Notes: generated from the letters alone by a model not told the origin. Shown: positions 35,868-48,742, numbered from the stretch's first letter. The stretch: DNA of 64,000 nucleotides from Lentinula raphanica (GCA_027919835.1 JANVFP010000032.1:248001-312000); one strand, 5' to 3'. A program made the numbers and translations.

Positions 35868-38800
35868 TTAGGAGGCGTTCTGAAGGACAGTCCGAGCTAA
35901 GGATATATATTCTGCTGCTTCTTGGACATCTCTATCTTCAGTTTCTGCCATTTTCTCCCAGTGAGAAAGTCCCCCTTCGACCAATGTTCTAGCCTCTTCT
36001 TCTGAATGTTCATCCACCCACCGAACATATTCAGCCTCCTGCCAACCGTGAAGACTATGTGGTAGAGGTAATGGGGACCGGACGAGAATATGGTGTAGCA
36101 CTATCAGAGGTGGTACACCAGCCGTCAAGGCTTTGTCGGCCAGTTGTGAATTTTCCAAGAACAGTAGTGGTCTTATTGGCGCGATGAATCAACAAGAATA
36201 GCGTATTCAGCAAAAGCGTACACCTACCTCATTGCTCGAAGCAACCAATATTCGTCACCAAGGCTGTCAAGCTTTCCACCGCGCTTTTGATTTTGAGAGC
36301 TATCGATCATGAACGCACTCAGTGCGAATTCCAACTCTGTCATGTCAGTGGTCAGCTGCAATTTTCCGCTCTCTCCGAGCGGTTTTGCGATAGACATGTG
36401 GAGCACAAATGTTCGTAGAACGAATTTGACAATGGAGATGACCCTGAAGTTCGTTCAGTTTCATCATACAAGGAACGGAAAGGGAAGTCCTCAATCACCA
36501 TTTTTGATTGTCCCCTTCAACAGAGAACCTACTCAAAACTTCCATTTTGATGTATGAAAGTTTGTCCACAAGGTCTTTCATATAGAAACTAGGTCCCCCC
36601 ATGCCAGCAGCCTTATCGGTCGATTTTCCAAAATCAAAACGATGCAGTCGTGCAATTATTGCCCCGATTTCTCGCCGGATAGCAGTCAGCAATGGTTCGA
36701 CGATCTGGTCATATGTAGCTTGTATTTTCTGAGAAATAAAAAATATTGGTGATTGTGGGGATTGACATTCTCAGAAGAACGAACATACAGCAACGAGGGG
36801 ACCGATGATTTGGTATATTGAATCGCTGTACACCTCACGGAGCTTCACGAGGCGAGAATGGCAGTGATAGAGACAGGTTGCGACAGCCGAGTTCATGACC
36901 TGTGCTGAAGTGGGGGATGGCCCTGAGAGAAGCGTTGCTGCACGGTCCCTCGCGATCTGAAAGTGAATGGTAAAAATGGGTTGTTCATACAAAAAACACA
37001 AACTGACCAGGTTATCTGCTCTGGTGACCATCGTGTCCAAACCGGGAACGACAGCCTTGGCAACAGCACGAACAAAAAGAGGATCAAAGCTCGCCGAATC
37101 CAATTCATTGGTCACTGTCCGTGCAATGTTAAGCCCATCGTTCACACCCGGCGAAACTCGTGCGCCAGCAGTGGGAAATGCTTGGGCAACAACCTCATTG
37201 ACTTTGTTCGTCGAACGAGAGAGATACAGTGTCTCAAAATAGCTCAATGAACGGAGAACAAGGACCGTTTCGGGGCTTAGAAAGGCGTCAACGGAATAAT
37301 TTAACCCGATGAAAGAGATACGTACCTCTGATGGGTGGAGCTGTAAATCGTGTCGGTATGAACTGCGATTTTGGCAAAGAACTCATGAAAGAGACGCAGA
37401 AGCTTCGGATATCCGGTGCTCAAGGTTTGTTGAATGAAGGTGGACCCTGATAGGGCGTTATCATTGGGTCTGATTGACAGCAACAATGAATGCACACCTC
37501 TGGCTGAATCACGACAATGTTTTTCCAGGGCGCGACTGAGTGCTGTCCAAAAAATGGCACTGGGTTTATTTTCAAGAACCTCGGAGTGGTTTAAGAACAG
37601 GCGTGTACGACTTTAGGTTGATAACAAGTGACTTACTGTCATGACTGCATCTAAAAAGATTCTTTGAGAAACAGTGTCCCGTTTGAGCTTCAGAACTTTT
37701 TCAAGAGTATAGACCTAGACCGGTTAACAGATGTCGTGAGTGAAACGGGAGATCGGAGGCACAAATGCGAAAAGATTTCGTCAAGCCACTAGTGCAGCTT
37801 CGACGTTGCGATCGAAACGCATGCACCCATGATAGGACTATAGCTAATACCTTGGTACAACATTCGGCCATCTCCTCGGTCATTGTTTCCAATCGTACCC
37901 ACAAAGCTGCAGTCCATTGAGGAACCGTAACATTGGTAGGTTCCGTGCGAACTCGCGACTTGTATTGCTGCCCGGTGGATGATCCTAGGGAAGGACTTGC
38001 GTTTCCGTCTATGTAGTACGGGACGAATAAGCATGTGAGGCATGAGGAATCGAAAACCATTAATAAGTTGACAGAATTCTAACCTTTGTTAGCATCCTTT
38101 GAAATTTTAGTAAGATCAAAGGCGCGTTTAATGCGATCTTCCACGTCTTGAACAAGTTCGGTCATGAGAGTTTGAACCTGTTGCGGGAGAATACCCAGGT
38201 TATACGCCGTCTGCAGCGAGGACGCGAGGAGCGATTGATTCTACACTGCGCTCATAAGCATGTCGTTTGGGAAAATAAGCAACTGAGTTACCCACAAGGG
38301 TACTGAGACCTGTGATCACCATATTCTCCATTTCATTTGTGACTTTGACTCTGGCATCCTCAATGAACGGGATGTGAGAGGCAATCGAGTTAATCGATCG
38401 AAGGTTGAAATTTCCTTCATTCATCGCGCCTTGAGCAGTAGGATCTGTCACGACCAAGTTTGTTCCACCAGAATCCGAGGTTCCTGGTCCATCAATAAGA
38501 GTCACTATACCATATGTTCTGTCAAGGTGCTTCTCTGGTCTAATCACGGAAATGCTCACCGAGCTCCGCGATACTCAAAGCGGCCTTGGCTATGGCACGT
38601 TCTTTTTCATCTCCAGTGTCTCCCAAAACACCTGGACCAAAGTTCGAATTGGAGGCGCTCATCTGAGCCGGGTTCTCGGAAAGTTTTGGGGCTGTAGAAG
38701 CATCAGGCTTCGTGGCCGACTGGTCGTGGCCCTCCATTTCGGCCATCTGACCTTCGAGTCTACGAGCCAAATGACAAATCTCGAAGTTCTTCGCAAGACA

Positions 38801-39382
38801 TCGGACGCTTGCTGGAGCTTGGAAAGTCGAGACAGGAGATATTGAGAGATTGGTAGGGCACACTGATCCTTCGTCGGAGCCTGAGCAAAAGTGAGCTTCA
38901 TCGCAAAAGAGACAAACGCATGAATTGTACTTTTCAACAGAAGAATCCAGATCAGTAAGATCACTTTTGACTGAGCTGAGTGAGCCAGAGAGTTGATTCG
39001 CGTTCGCTGCCTGAGAAAGCAAGTCCTCATGGTGCATCGTCACCTACAAGGGAATGGACTATTTAGATGAAACTTGGTGCAACATGCACGATACGAACAA
39101 GGATTTTGATTTGTTTCGACACGTCTTCTATTCCGAGGGATAGTTTAGAAATAGCTAGCGAGATATCCTCCTTTGCCGATGGTTCTAGCTTGTTGGTATG
39201 CTTGCCTGTACTGTGTAGTTTGTGATCGTTGGTAGGAAGATAGGGTTCTCCAGCAAGAATGGCATTGGCATATTCGTTAGCATCGAAAGCAGTAGAAGCA
39301 AACAAGGAGTAATCTGAGAAGATGGTGAGAAGAAGAAGAGGAATAAGAGCAAGAACATACCTGATTGAACCATCTGGCTCAT
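35868..39382 (-). CDS. COG5: Conserved oligomeric Golgi complex subunit 5
   Basis: Subunit of the COG vesicle tether for retrograde intra-Golgi traffic, lobe B. ATG 39382 gives MSQMVQS and splices to DYSLFASTAFDANEYANAIL, the diagnostic COG5 N-terminus. Then AKEDISLAISKLSLGIEDVS, TMHHEDLLSQAANANQLSGS, QQASDVLRRTSRFV and RLEGQMAEMEG follow. The central part is helical. The C-terminus LIVLHHILVRSPLPLPHSLH, WQEAEYVRWVDEHSEEEA and SHWEKMAETEDRDVQEAAEY matches the family end. More than ten short introns; not every border was worked out in the middle (about 37300-38550). It is divergent from the Zn2Cys6 gene across a 256-base promoter interval. Confidence 0.9.
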
Positions 39383-39638
39383 GTATGCGGCTTTGTCTTG
39401 TTCTGGTTATTTGAAGCGCGTGTAGAAACTTTATCGAGAAAATGAGCACGTGGTGTTTACGTACACAGCCACTGGCTTGAGATTTCCGCCGGAATTGGTT
39501 CTTGGCTTCAACTCTTCCTGATTTTGACAGCGACCGGCTCACCATCCTCAGCCGTCTTCCGCAAAATCGAATGTAGCTTTGCCCTCAACCCTCCTCTGCG
39601 CTCAAATCTTGCTTAGCCCTTTTTCCTCAATCATCTCA
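39383..39638. promoter_or_regulatory. Bidirectional promoter between COG5 and the Zn2Cys6 gene
   Basis: 256 bases between divergent start codons. C/T-rich tracts precede both, and no gene fits here. Confidence 0.35.
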
Positions 39639-42600
39639 ATGGCAAGCTCAAGCTCACAGTCCCCCGCCTCTCCTGTCGAAGATCAACACGGAGAACATCT
39701 CCCTGTCCGCACAAAAAGACGCTATGGTGCCTCTTGCGAACTCTGTAGACGACGCAAGGTGAGATGTTGCGTCCTGTTTGAACGACTTTCAGTGCGCCAG
39801 GAATCAGGATGCGTGAAGAGATTTATTATACTCGTTGAGGGCACGAGGACTCGGGTTATCCTCGAAGATGGCTTTCGGATGTTGCTCTTGTACGTCAAAT
39901 CCAACCCTAAAATCTATCTTGTAGGCTCAAAAGTAATCTGCTTTTGTAGTTATCAATCCCGTCTGATTAGTCGCTTACTAGTCTATCACGCAACTGATTT
40001 CCTGGTGCACTGAAAATAAATCATTGGCGTTCTTTTTACGAATTACTGACGAGAGCGAAACACCATCTTCAGCGCAAGTGTCCTGGTATGAACTGCTTTC
40101 ACTTTTGCTCTAGACTGATTATTGATATTGAGCGTTATTTAGGCCGCGATTCCAATGGCATCAGCCTCTGTACACACTGTGGCGAAGTCGGCGTAAAATG
40201 TGTTTTTCCGCCGTTCGTCTTGTCGCCTTTCACACCCGACAATAAACTCATTATATGATAGCAATGGATCGTTCCTGCGGGCCAGAAAAGCAGTCGCGGC
40301 AGGCGGCGCATTACCGGAAGTAGATACACTTCGCGCGTATGTTTCTTCTGTCAAATCTGCGTTTTTAGTATATAATACGATCTTCCTTCAGCTATATCAA
40401 TCACTTGGCTTCTTCAAGTGACGACGAAAGAGATCGCATGCTCAATCAATGGATGGATGAACACGGGTTAGCCAACCCTAAGGACACCCTTCGAAAGCTG
40501 CCACACAAATTGAACCCACGCTCGTCAAGATCAAACGGTTTTGAGTTTGATGAAGATGAAGACGGCGAGCACAAGTTGTCACTAACAGGTGACACTATGG
40601 GCAGGAGTCATAGGCCGTTCAAGAAACCTAGGTTATGGCCAGAAAATATTGGGAACGCAAAAGACGTTGGAGATGACGAAGGCGATGGGCAATCGGTTCG
40701 AGATGTCGCTTCGAACCTTGACCGAGGATCTCATCATACTATTCATGCTATCCAGGCAGAGAAGTCGTTGCGGCCCGAATCAGCCCTTCGTCTCTCATTG
40801 AAACCAGCGACGCCGGATGACTCAGAATCAACAGGAGAGGATGAACCACCGGTAGACCGAAGCATTCAGTCTTCAACAGCTCTTCAAGCAAATATATCTG
40901 CGTGGGTTGATCGTTGGATTGCAACCTCATTTCCAACTGGTATCACCACTGAAGGCCGTCAGTCTGATCTATTCATGGCCCTTCTATTATTCAAATTGAT
41001 ATTTTCTGGTTATAGCTAATCAGGCAGACCGGAAGCTGCTGTTCGACAACTATTTCTGGTGTGTCAATATCAGCACGAACACGAAGCCTCTTCTCTAACT
41101 ATGATCCTAGTTGGCAAGGTCCACGGAATGGAATAGTGCATCGAGGAATATTCGAACGTGAGGGATGTTTCTCTGTGTGTCAGGAATAGTTGAACTGATC
41201 ATGATCTCAGGTGCTCTTGAAGAGAACGATTCGAAGTATTACTCACCCTTCTTATTAGCAAGTTATCTTTTCGTACAAACGTTTATGATCTAATGATTTT
41301 CAAGTATGCTATATGCGCTCATACGGTCAGACACATACCTCAACTCCGAGATCGTGTTCACGAGTATGCGGTGAGTCCAGAATGCATAAACCACCCTTTT
41401 TGATCATTCTCATCGACTAATAGGCAAAGGCGCACTATCTGTTGGCCGTTGAATTGAGCCGCCCCAGTAGTATTCCAACTGTGCAAGGTACTTGAGGTCT
41501 ATTCTCATCGGGTCGTGAATTATTACTAATTGCTGATAAGGCTTGATGTTACTGGCGTCTCATGACGCTGCTCGGGGGATGTATGCTCAGGCTTGGAACC
41601 TTAGTTCGACCGCAATTGCAATGATGATGGGTGAGCTCATGTTCTCCGCCTTTTCGCTGCTCTCTGTTCCTAATGTCAAACAGATCTAGGTTGCCATTTG
41701 GATAAAATACCATCTGTAACTGTTGATCGCAATGACCCTCAACGTGAGCAACGTATTGCTACGCAGAGACAGATGCGGTCGAGAGTGTTTTGGTCTGCCT
41801 TCATATGGGACAAGTAAATATTCTCTCGATAAATAATCACAGCCATCAACTCACTTACTTCCCCAGGCTCATATCTCTGGCTTTGAATCGTACGCCTTTG
41901 TTAAACGCCGAAGAGCACACGCCTCCTTTCCCCGGTTAGTCTTTATCCAAGCAGTAATGGATTGAATCTCTGACAGTTAGTTACTAGAACCAACTGATAG
42001 TTCGGATCTTTGGGTTCCTGTCTTATGTGCTGACTCTCCACCCTCCTTATTCTCTTATGTACCGCAACCAAGTCATGAAATGAAATGCTTCTATGAGTAT
42101 GTCGCTGCTTGCCTTTCATCGCGTCGTCATGAAATCCTTTGACTAACATGCAATAGGAGTTGTAGGGCTAATCAGGTACTGCTTTTTGCATTTTTTTCTT
42201 CTATGTGAAAGAGTCCTCATGAATTTTCTTCTTCTTTCCCCACAGTTCTTGGATCAGATACATCGCCATCTGTATCGTACCCAGAAACTCCGCTCTCCTG
42301 AAGCTCGCGAATTCGTTGCCGAAATGCGAGACAGGATGCTTGCTTGGCAAGAAGAGGCGTGCTCAGAGGTATTGCTGGATCTCAGTTCACCGCTAGATCA
42401 TTCCCCGCCTCCTCATATCATGCAACTCAAGTGAGGCTCGCTTTCTATTTCTACATCTTCATACTCACCATCACGCAGTCTTCTGGTCCGACTCATGTGG
42501 ATTCTACTATATCGGCCGTTTTTCTACTCCTCAGACCAGGCTCCTTCCGTACCAGATGCCGTTCCTACTTGTGCACGTGCCGCCATCGAGATCAACCGTA

Positions 42601-43382
42601 TCTTCACAATGTACGACCGATACTATCCTCTGAGTCGTGCTTCCTATATCGTTATATTTGCCGGATTTCTACAAGCAACGGTAGATCTTGCCTTGGCGGA
42701 TAGGGAAAAAATAGTCGATGGACCTACTCTTTCGCGTCTCGCTTTGGCTGGAAGAGTCCTATCTGGTGGCTCGGCCAATATTCCTGGCATGCATTCATCT
42801 GTACGCTGCCTTCAGGAGCATCTTCACGCTACACTCTCGCGTTGTGCTCGTAAGGCAACAGACCAACTACTTCCGCGCACAACAAGCGTTGTGTCAACTT
42901 GTGCGCCTCCCCCAAAAGAATTTCAGTCCATGTCACCTTCACCCCCACTATTGAACCATCATTCATTTCATTCAGACGCACACTCTGATAGTTCCACTAT
43001 GACTAGCTTCTCGGTATCACCAATATCCACTGTCCCTGTGACTCATGATATTGAGGAATCTGAGTTGACCCCGCTCACTCCCCCTTATGCTATGCTTTCA
43101 CATCCACATCCCTCTGGAACGATGCCAGATCCTACGAGGCATCTGTCTCCGTCAGAGATGACGCCTTATAATAATCTGGATATCCCTCAGAGGGAGCCCA
43201 GTAGTTATGAAATGGATTCTTTGTATCGAAGTGCAACTTCGTACATACCTCAAACTCCCGACCAGGAAGTTGTTGATTACATGATAGGTCCTCAAATTTC
43301 CCATTACGAAAGTGGATGGAATGCATGGTTCTGGCCGGGAGATCACGGAGGGAGCATCGTCTATAACGGACAAGCTTCTTGA
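39639..43382 (+). CDS. Zn2Cys6 transcription factor with fungal-specific regulatory domain
   Basis: Binuclear zinc-cluster DNA-binding regulator. The N-terminus MASSSSQSPASPVEDQH leads to KRRYGASCELCRRRK; after a 314-nt intron (39759-40072) the cluster continues RKCPGRDSNGISLCTHC and GEVGVKC. This gives C-x2-C-x6-C-x10-C-x2-C-x6-C, the complete six-Cys set. After a linker (GGALPEVDTLRAYINHLASSS) and an acidic region, the Fungal_trans (PF04082) domain appears: CAHTVRHIPQLRDRV, ARGMYAQAWNLSSTAIAMMM, RSRVFWSAFIWDKLISLALN, then WILLYRPFF. The Ser/Pro-rich C-terminus ends WPGDHGGSIVYNGQAS. About 14 introns. Target genes unknown; the adjacent carboxylesterase is convergent, not divergent, so nothing in the layout points to it as a target. 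Confidence 0.87.
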
Positions 43383-43803
43383 ATCTCTTGGGCACGCAAT
43401 ATCGCTCGTAGTGTTTACAAGATGTGAAGCCATACCACGCGCTACACCACACTACATCTTCATACACCTTGGGCCTTGGTCCATTCATGTCAAGGTCGTC
43501 GAATCGTTGTTTCTTTAATCCTGCCCTGCTATCGTTGTACCGTTGTCTTTTTCCTTCTGTCAGTCATCCTAGCTATCGTGTCGTTATTTTGTATCACACA
43601 TTATGGACTCACTTTAATCTTTGCTTTATTTATCCAGGTGTATATTTGGATATAACATATCTCTGGTGACAGTAGATATTTCATGTAGTAGAGAACTTCA
43701 ACCATTTTCTTGGTATGGATCCTTTGCACTGAACATTCGTCGATCAAAACTGCAATTGCAGAAAGGGGGGTATCATCCAATGTCGTTCCTGTATCGAACC
43801 CGG

Positions 43804-45728
43804 TCATTTCGCGGTGCACATTTCATCGGCAACTTGAACGAGGTAGTCCCACTTCGAATCTTTCTCAATCGAGATGGTTCCGTCCGGGTTCAGTACCTTC
43901 TGCTGGTCCCAGTCGCGGGTACCATAGTCGAATGCATGGCCATGCACAAAATCGACCTGATAATTGAGTGGCCGTCAACTAGCTGGAAATTGGAATCAAA
44001 GTGAGATATACCAGATCCTTGATCCAGGTTCTCATCGTAATTTCTTCCTCTGGCGTTGGACCGTGCATTATAGAGAAATTCCAGATGGGCTTGTCAAATG
44101 CATGGCCGACGCCAAACTCTTTCGGCGCTTGCCCCTCCACAAACGAAGGCCGCCAATTGATCATGTATCGGTGGACCGAAGATAGTGGCACGCCTGCATC
44201 TCGTAGTTGCCGTACGAGAAGCCTTGAAGGAGCGCGGACTTGACCGTCTGAAACTACGGCAGATAGTTAACTCCATGTGTAAAACGAAAATAGATATAGA
44301 CAAACTTATATCCCCGTACACCTTCTTCCAGGGATCAATGTTTTCATCGGGATCAGGGTGTGCACCTTCCGCATTAATCTTACGATTCACGTAGGCGTCG
44401 ACCATCATCCTTGTAACCGCAGGCGAGTAGTAGTTTCCAACTTCCTTATAAAGGGAGTCAAGATCATGTGGAGGATTCGTCTGTCTATAGAGTGTTTCCT
44501 AGATAACGTTTGAGCACTATTACGAGTGATTCTTGTCTTGGAAATATCACCAACCTCGTCATGAACTTCGCCGATGATAAGTGACATCCCCCGTTTCTGG
44601 AATTCTGCAGCGAACTCTCCCTTTAGATACCGAGCGAATAGGTCCATAGGGAAAAAATAGCCGTCACGAATAGGTCGGAAGGTGTGATTATCGAATGTCA
44701 TGATTTTATCAACTATTTCGAACGCAGATTTGGCGCGCAGGAATCCCAGCTTTTCCGGACCAGTCAAGGATGAGGGTATTTCAAAAGCCGCTAAGAGTTC
44801 GTCAAACTGCGGCTGAACCTCATCTACGGTCTTGGGATCCGCGGGGATCGCATTAGAGTACCTAGACGATCATGAATTCTTCTGCGACATATTGATGAGG
44901 AGAACATACATTATCAGACGACGATAAAGAGGCGGTTCGTCGGGACGAAGAAGAAAGTCGTGAGAAGCAAGCGCATGAGTGCTATATGCCCCTGCACTGC
45001 GCCCGGAAAGCGTCAGGTTCTGCGCATTACCGCCAAAGTGGTGAACATGTTCGTGAACCCACTCCAGAGCGGCGCGTTGATCCCACAGGCCATAGTTTCC
45101 GTATGCATATTCGCCGGTGATTGCAGCCTCTTCAGCCAGCTCCTTTGAGGCCAGGAAGCCGAATACTGAGAGCCGGTAGGCAGCGGCGATAAAGACGCAT
45201 TGGAGGCCCCCTCCCGACGCTGCTATGAGTTGTGTGGGGTCCATGTTGGGATCTACAGACGGGTCACCGATTTGGAGCCAACCTCCTAAATAACGAGCGA
45301 GGATCAGCGTCGAGAGGGAAGAAATTATCCCGAAATCACATACCATGGAACCATAACATCACTGGCCAACCTTCCTCAGGAGGAGTCCCGGAGGGGGTCC
45401 AGATATTCAAAGTCAAACAGTCCTCGTCGTATTTAGAAAATGCGTGATCGCCGAGCTTGGTATAGTTTGGCTGAGGACAGATTGAGCCGAACTTGGTACA
45501 ATCTCGAGGCTTGCCATTGGAGCTGTAAGAATAACCAGGAGGAAGCTTTCTCGGCTTTCTCCAGCGATATTGACCTGTAGGTGGAAGGACATATGGCACG
45601 TTCAAAAAACGTTGAGCAAGAGGCTCATCCGTTTCTGCACGGGACAGAACGACGCCCTCGATGTCGTTCAAGTCGCCGACATGGAGGATGCGGTTCTCAG
45701 ACTTGTAAGCACTCAGAACGTTGCCCAT
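43804..45728 (-). CDS. Type-B carboxylesterase (alpha/beta hydrolase)
   Basis: Ester hydrolase of the carboxylesterase/lipase family. Start MGNVLSAYKSENRILHVGDL has no signal peptide, suggesting a cytosolic enzyme. Motifs in order: GQYRWRKPRKLPPGYSY, EDCLTLNIWTP, PVMLWFHG-GWLQIGDP (oxyanion HGG), QCVFIAAAYRLSVFGF, GNYGLWDQRAALEWVHEHV, FGGNAQNLTLSGRSAGAYS (nucleophile elbow). Further on, LIIGEVHDE supplies the acidic region and EFGVGHAFDKPIWNFS the catalytic His. The elbow is GRSAG, whereas most family members have GESAG; the Ser and both Gly are kept. The final exon ends WDYLVQVADEMCTAK. Five or more introns of about 55 nt. Convergent with the zinc-cluster gene. Confidence 0.9.
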
Positions 45729-47100
45729 GGGAAATGCTAGAAGTAGAGGGAGAGAAGGAAGCGAGTCCTTGCGTGACTTTGTCCTTCATACCACAATATT
45801 TATCTATCTGGGAAAACCCGTTAAAAACCCGTTTTGAGACTGGCGAGTGCTGAGGCAGCAATTTTTTAGAGGTAGAGTGACCTTGGCCGCAGGGTTTATC
45901 GGTATGTGCGGATATTTGAGAGAAACCTGCCGATAAACGGTGGTTGAACGGTAGATTGTTGGAAGGCCCAGATTCTGGAAGAAGCGAATGATGTTGGATA
46001 ACAAAGTAGACGTTATAGCCCCGCTGGTGAAGGTTGAGGCCTGAGGTTGGAAGAATTCGGAAGCAAATAATTAATAAAGTTCCGACAGTATATCATAGGG
46101 GTTTCAACTCGGCAGGCTGCAGCTCACTTAGAGCTCACTTATGTTTGAAGATCAGTGGTAGACTGGCAGTTAGATGCTAATGGGGACTGGAAGCAGACTT
46201 GCAAATATTGTACGCCGATACGTACGTGGTACAGTATCGTGTTCTGCAGACCGAAATTCGCAAGTCTCTCACTAAGTGTCCATAATGATACAAGCCACCT
46301 CTCGAAAAATCTGATACCGGGTTCCCAAACAAAAGGAAAAAACCCTCACAACATTACGCTCACGCTCAGCACCTATGCCCGAAATTTCCGCCCAAATCAG
46401 ATAGCAACCGTGCAACGACTAGCTAGAAGCGAGCTATGTCAGTGACTAAAACCTTGATATTATTATTGGGCAAGGTATCCAACTCGGCGAATTCCATTCT
46501 TTTGGTTTCGTGGAGACACATAAGCGGGAGAGAGAAGCATGGTACTGACTCTGTGCTCCGGTACTTACCTGAAAACTAGCAACGAAAGCCATTCAGAACG
46601 CGAAGATGTCGAGAGTGGAATTATTACAAAAAGAGCGGTTTTACTGAGCAGGCGAGGACACGGCAAGTTGATACATATAGTCGCGTATCTTTGACCGTTT
46701 TCCGAGGTCTCGCACGAATACTTACCGAAATTTGTGATTTTTTATGGCGTACCGACCGTGGTCCGTAACGTATAAAGGTATGAGAGGCAAGACTAGAAAA
46801 TCCCGTGGACTCCGCAACTTCAAGTAGGGAATCAGTGACAGAGGATGTAGGTGTGACAGACTCGTGATAGATAAGGCATGAGCGACGCTGAGCAGTCTTC
46901 TCTGCCAAAGCTCATGGGATTTGCTGGAGTTCCTTATGAAGATTTGCTGAGTGTAAGACGCGAAATGATTTAGGCGCCGGCGGTTGAGCACGTGAGGCGC
47001 TTCGGCTAAAAGATATATACGTCACTTTCCGAGCTCCATCATTGGCAGGCGCATCGCGTTTACTTCTTCTTCTCTTACTACAACTATCTTCTGAAAAATC
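45729..47100. promoter_or_regulatory. Intergenic region with divergent promoters (carboxylesterase / CipC-like gene)
   Basis: 1.37 kb with no confident gene. A TATA-like AAAAGATATATACG lies at 47007-47020, 80 bases before the CipC-like start. A 31-codon frame, MSDAEQSSLPKLMGFAGVPY..., spans 46878-46973 on plus and looks compositionally protein-like, but has no support beyond that. Confidence 0.4.
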
Positions 47101-48742
47101 ATGCCTTCGTCTTATAGTCTCTATCGCGAGAGACCGTCTTGGGGAACCAATCAAGTACGTGTTTTTCTTGCCCGGACGCGGTTTGATTATCTGGATCATT
47201 CTCTTTGCACCGTGGTTTTGTCCCTGTCGAGCTCAAGCTCAACGCTTTCGCTGCTGTGGACTCGAGTTTGTTCGTCTGGGTCAATACCTGGTCTCAATCA
47301 ATAGCTCGGTAGTCTTGATCGTCGAGCGAGTGCTCTTTTTGTTTTCGCATTTTAAGACTATCCGTGATCCGTTCGCTGTGCGCATTGACCGGGGCTCACA
47401 ATAGCTTGCAGTTTCGCTTCGACCTTCCCCCTCCTGCACCTTCATTCCAGCCGCAGCCATCTTGTGAGTCCATGCAGTCGACGCGCTGCATACACGTTGC
47501 TGATCTTAACTACTGGATAGGGAATGGCTGGGACTTCTATTCTGCCCACGCCGGTTCTAATCCTGATCCGTGAGTGATAACTACCTTAAACATCTGCTCC
47601 TTCACTAATTGAACGGTCTGGTGCTCAATACCAATCCTACATCACAGATCCTTTTTTAATATGGCTTGGAATGGAGCAAATTACCGTGATGGTGGGGTCG
47701 GCATCAACGAGGCTCGCCATTGGCACACACGAGTTTATGGTGGACTGGTAATCGTGTTCTCTTTTTTTGAGGGACTCCTTCCTCATTTATTCTTTCTAGG
47801 GCGATTTGAACAAAATACTCCCAGAAGAACTGGGTCACGCTGCAGCTTATGAAGCCTATAGGAAATGGATGCATCATAGCTCCATGCGCGAGCCTTTATC
47901 CGCAGAGCCCGACCGACAACGAGAAGCTCTTATCGCTCTTGCAATTGCAGAAAGTAAGTGGGTCCACCTCACTCGTGTTTCAGCTCCATTGATAGTATCC
48001 ACATGAAGCTACATTATTACTCCAGTACACGGCCAGGGGAAATGATTTCTACACACGTCAGTCGGCTGCCGAGTCAGCTGCAGCCACTGCCTCTCAAATA
48101 TTTTTCTGGGTTAGTACGACTCGTGCTTGTCTGGAATATCATTATCTAACAGAAGTACCACTGGTAGAGTCGCGATCATGATGATTATGATGCCGATTTC
48201 TACCAAGGCAGAGGGCGATCCTACGGGTCATACGGGAGTTCGTCTTCATACGGAGACCCGTACGCCTACGACGCAGATGTTATGTATTCTCGGCGCCGCC
48301 CTCGTTCACGTTCTCGAAATGGCTCTCGATCTCCTGCATTCCCTCGTCCGTTCGTTGACGACCGCCCACCAATGTCATCGTACCCTATTATCCCAAATGG
48401 TAGCTCATACGGATCGAGCTATGATGGTTCTTTCGGGTCCAACTACAGTGGATATCCCATGAACACCCCTGGTCTCCCTGTGCGTGGGCGCAGCATGAGT
48501 ATAATGGGACCAACACCGTATGGCGACAACATGCAATATTCAGGAATGCCATATCCTTATACTCCTGCTCTGACTCAACCTCAGACACAATACATGCATG
48601 CTGGTGGGATGATACCTTCTCAGCAAGGACAGGTGGTGCTTTACACGAAACCCAAAAGCATCATCGCCATCACCATCGCTCCAGCAAGCATAAGAAACGC
48701 GCGAGGAGCGTAAGCATGGAGCCGATGTATATTCGCTATTAG
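47101..48742 (+). CDS. CipC-like (DUF3759) stress protein with Arg/Ser-rich tail; possible 1-base frameshift near the 3' end
   Basis: Basidiomycete member of the CipC/DUF3759 group, named after a concanamycin-induced Aspergillus protein; biochemical role unknown. Exon 1 is MPSSYSLYRERPSWGTNQ and is followed by a long 257-nt intron. Joins then give FRFDLPPPAPSFQ, WNGWDFYSAHAGSNPDPSFF, NEARHWHTRVYGGLGDLNKI, LPEELGHAAAYEAYRKWMHH and PDRQREALIALAIAE, the family core. Then come NDFYTRQSAAESAAATASQI and a Tyr/Gly/Ser-rich section with SRRRPRSRSRNGSRS. The uninterrupted frame stops at 48713 with ITIAPASIRNARGA. The +1 frame just after the AAAA run at 48654-48657 encodes HHRHHHRSSKHKKRARSVS to a stop at 48742, more like the tail expected. 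Family call moderate. Confidence 0.68.

Noticed and set aside
39639..45728. Idea of a catabolic cluster made by the zinc-cluster factor and the carboxylesterase
   Set aside because: Only two genes, convergent, with housekeeping neighbours (COG5, ILV6); no supporting enzymes or transporters adjacent.
46624..47199. Overlapping 89-95 codon minus-strand frames upstream of the CipC-like gene
   Set aside because: Composition random, no ATG-led model joining to anything; overlaps the likely promoter.
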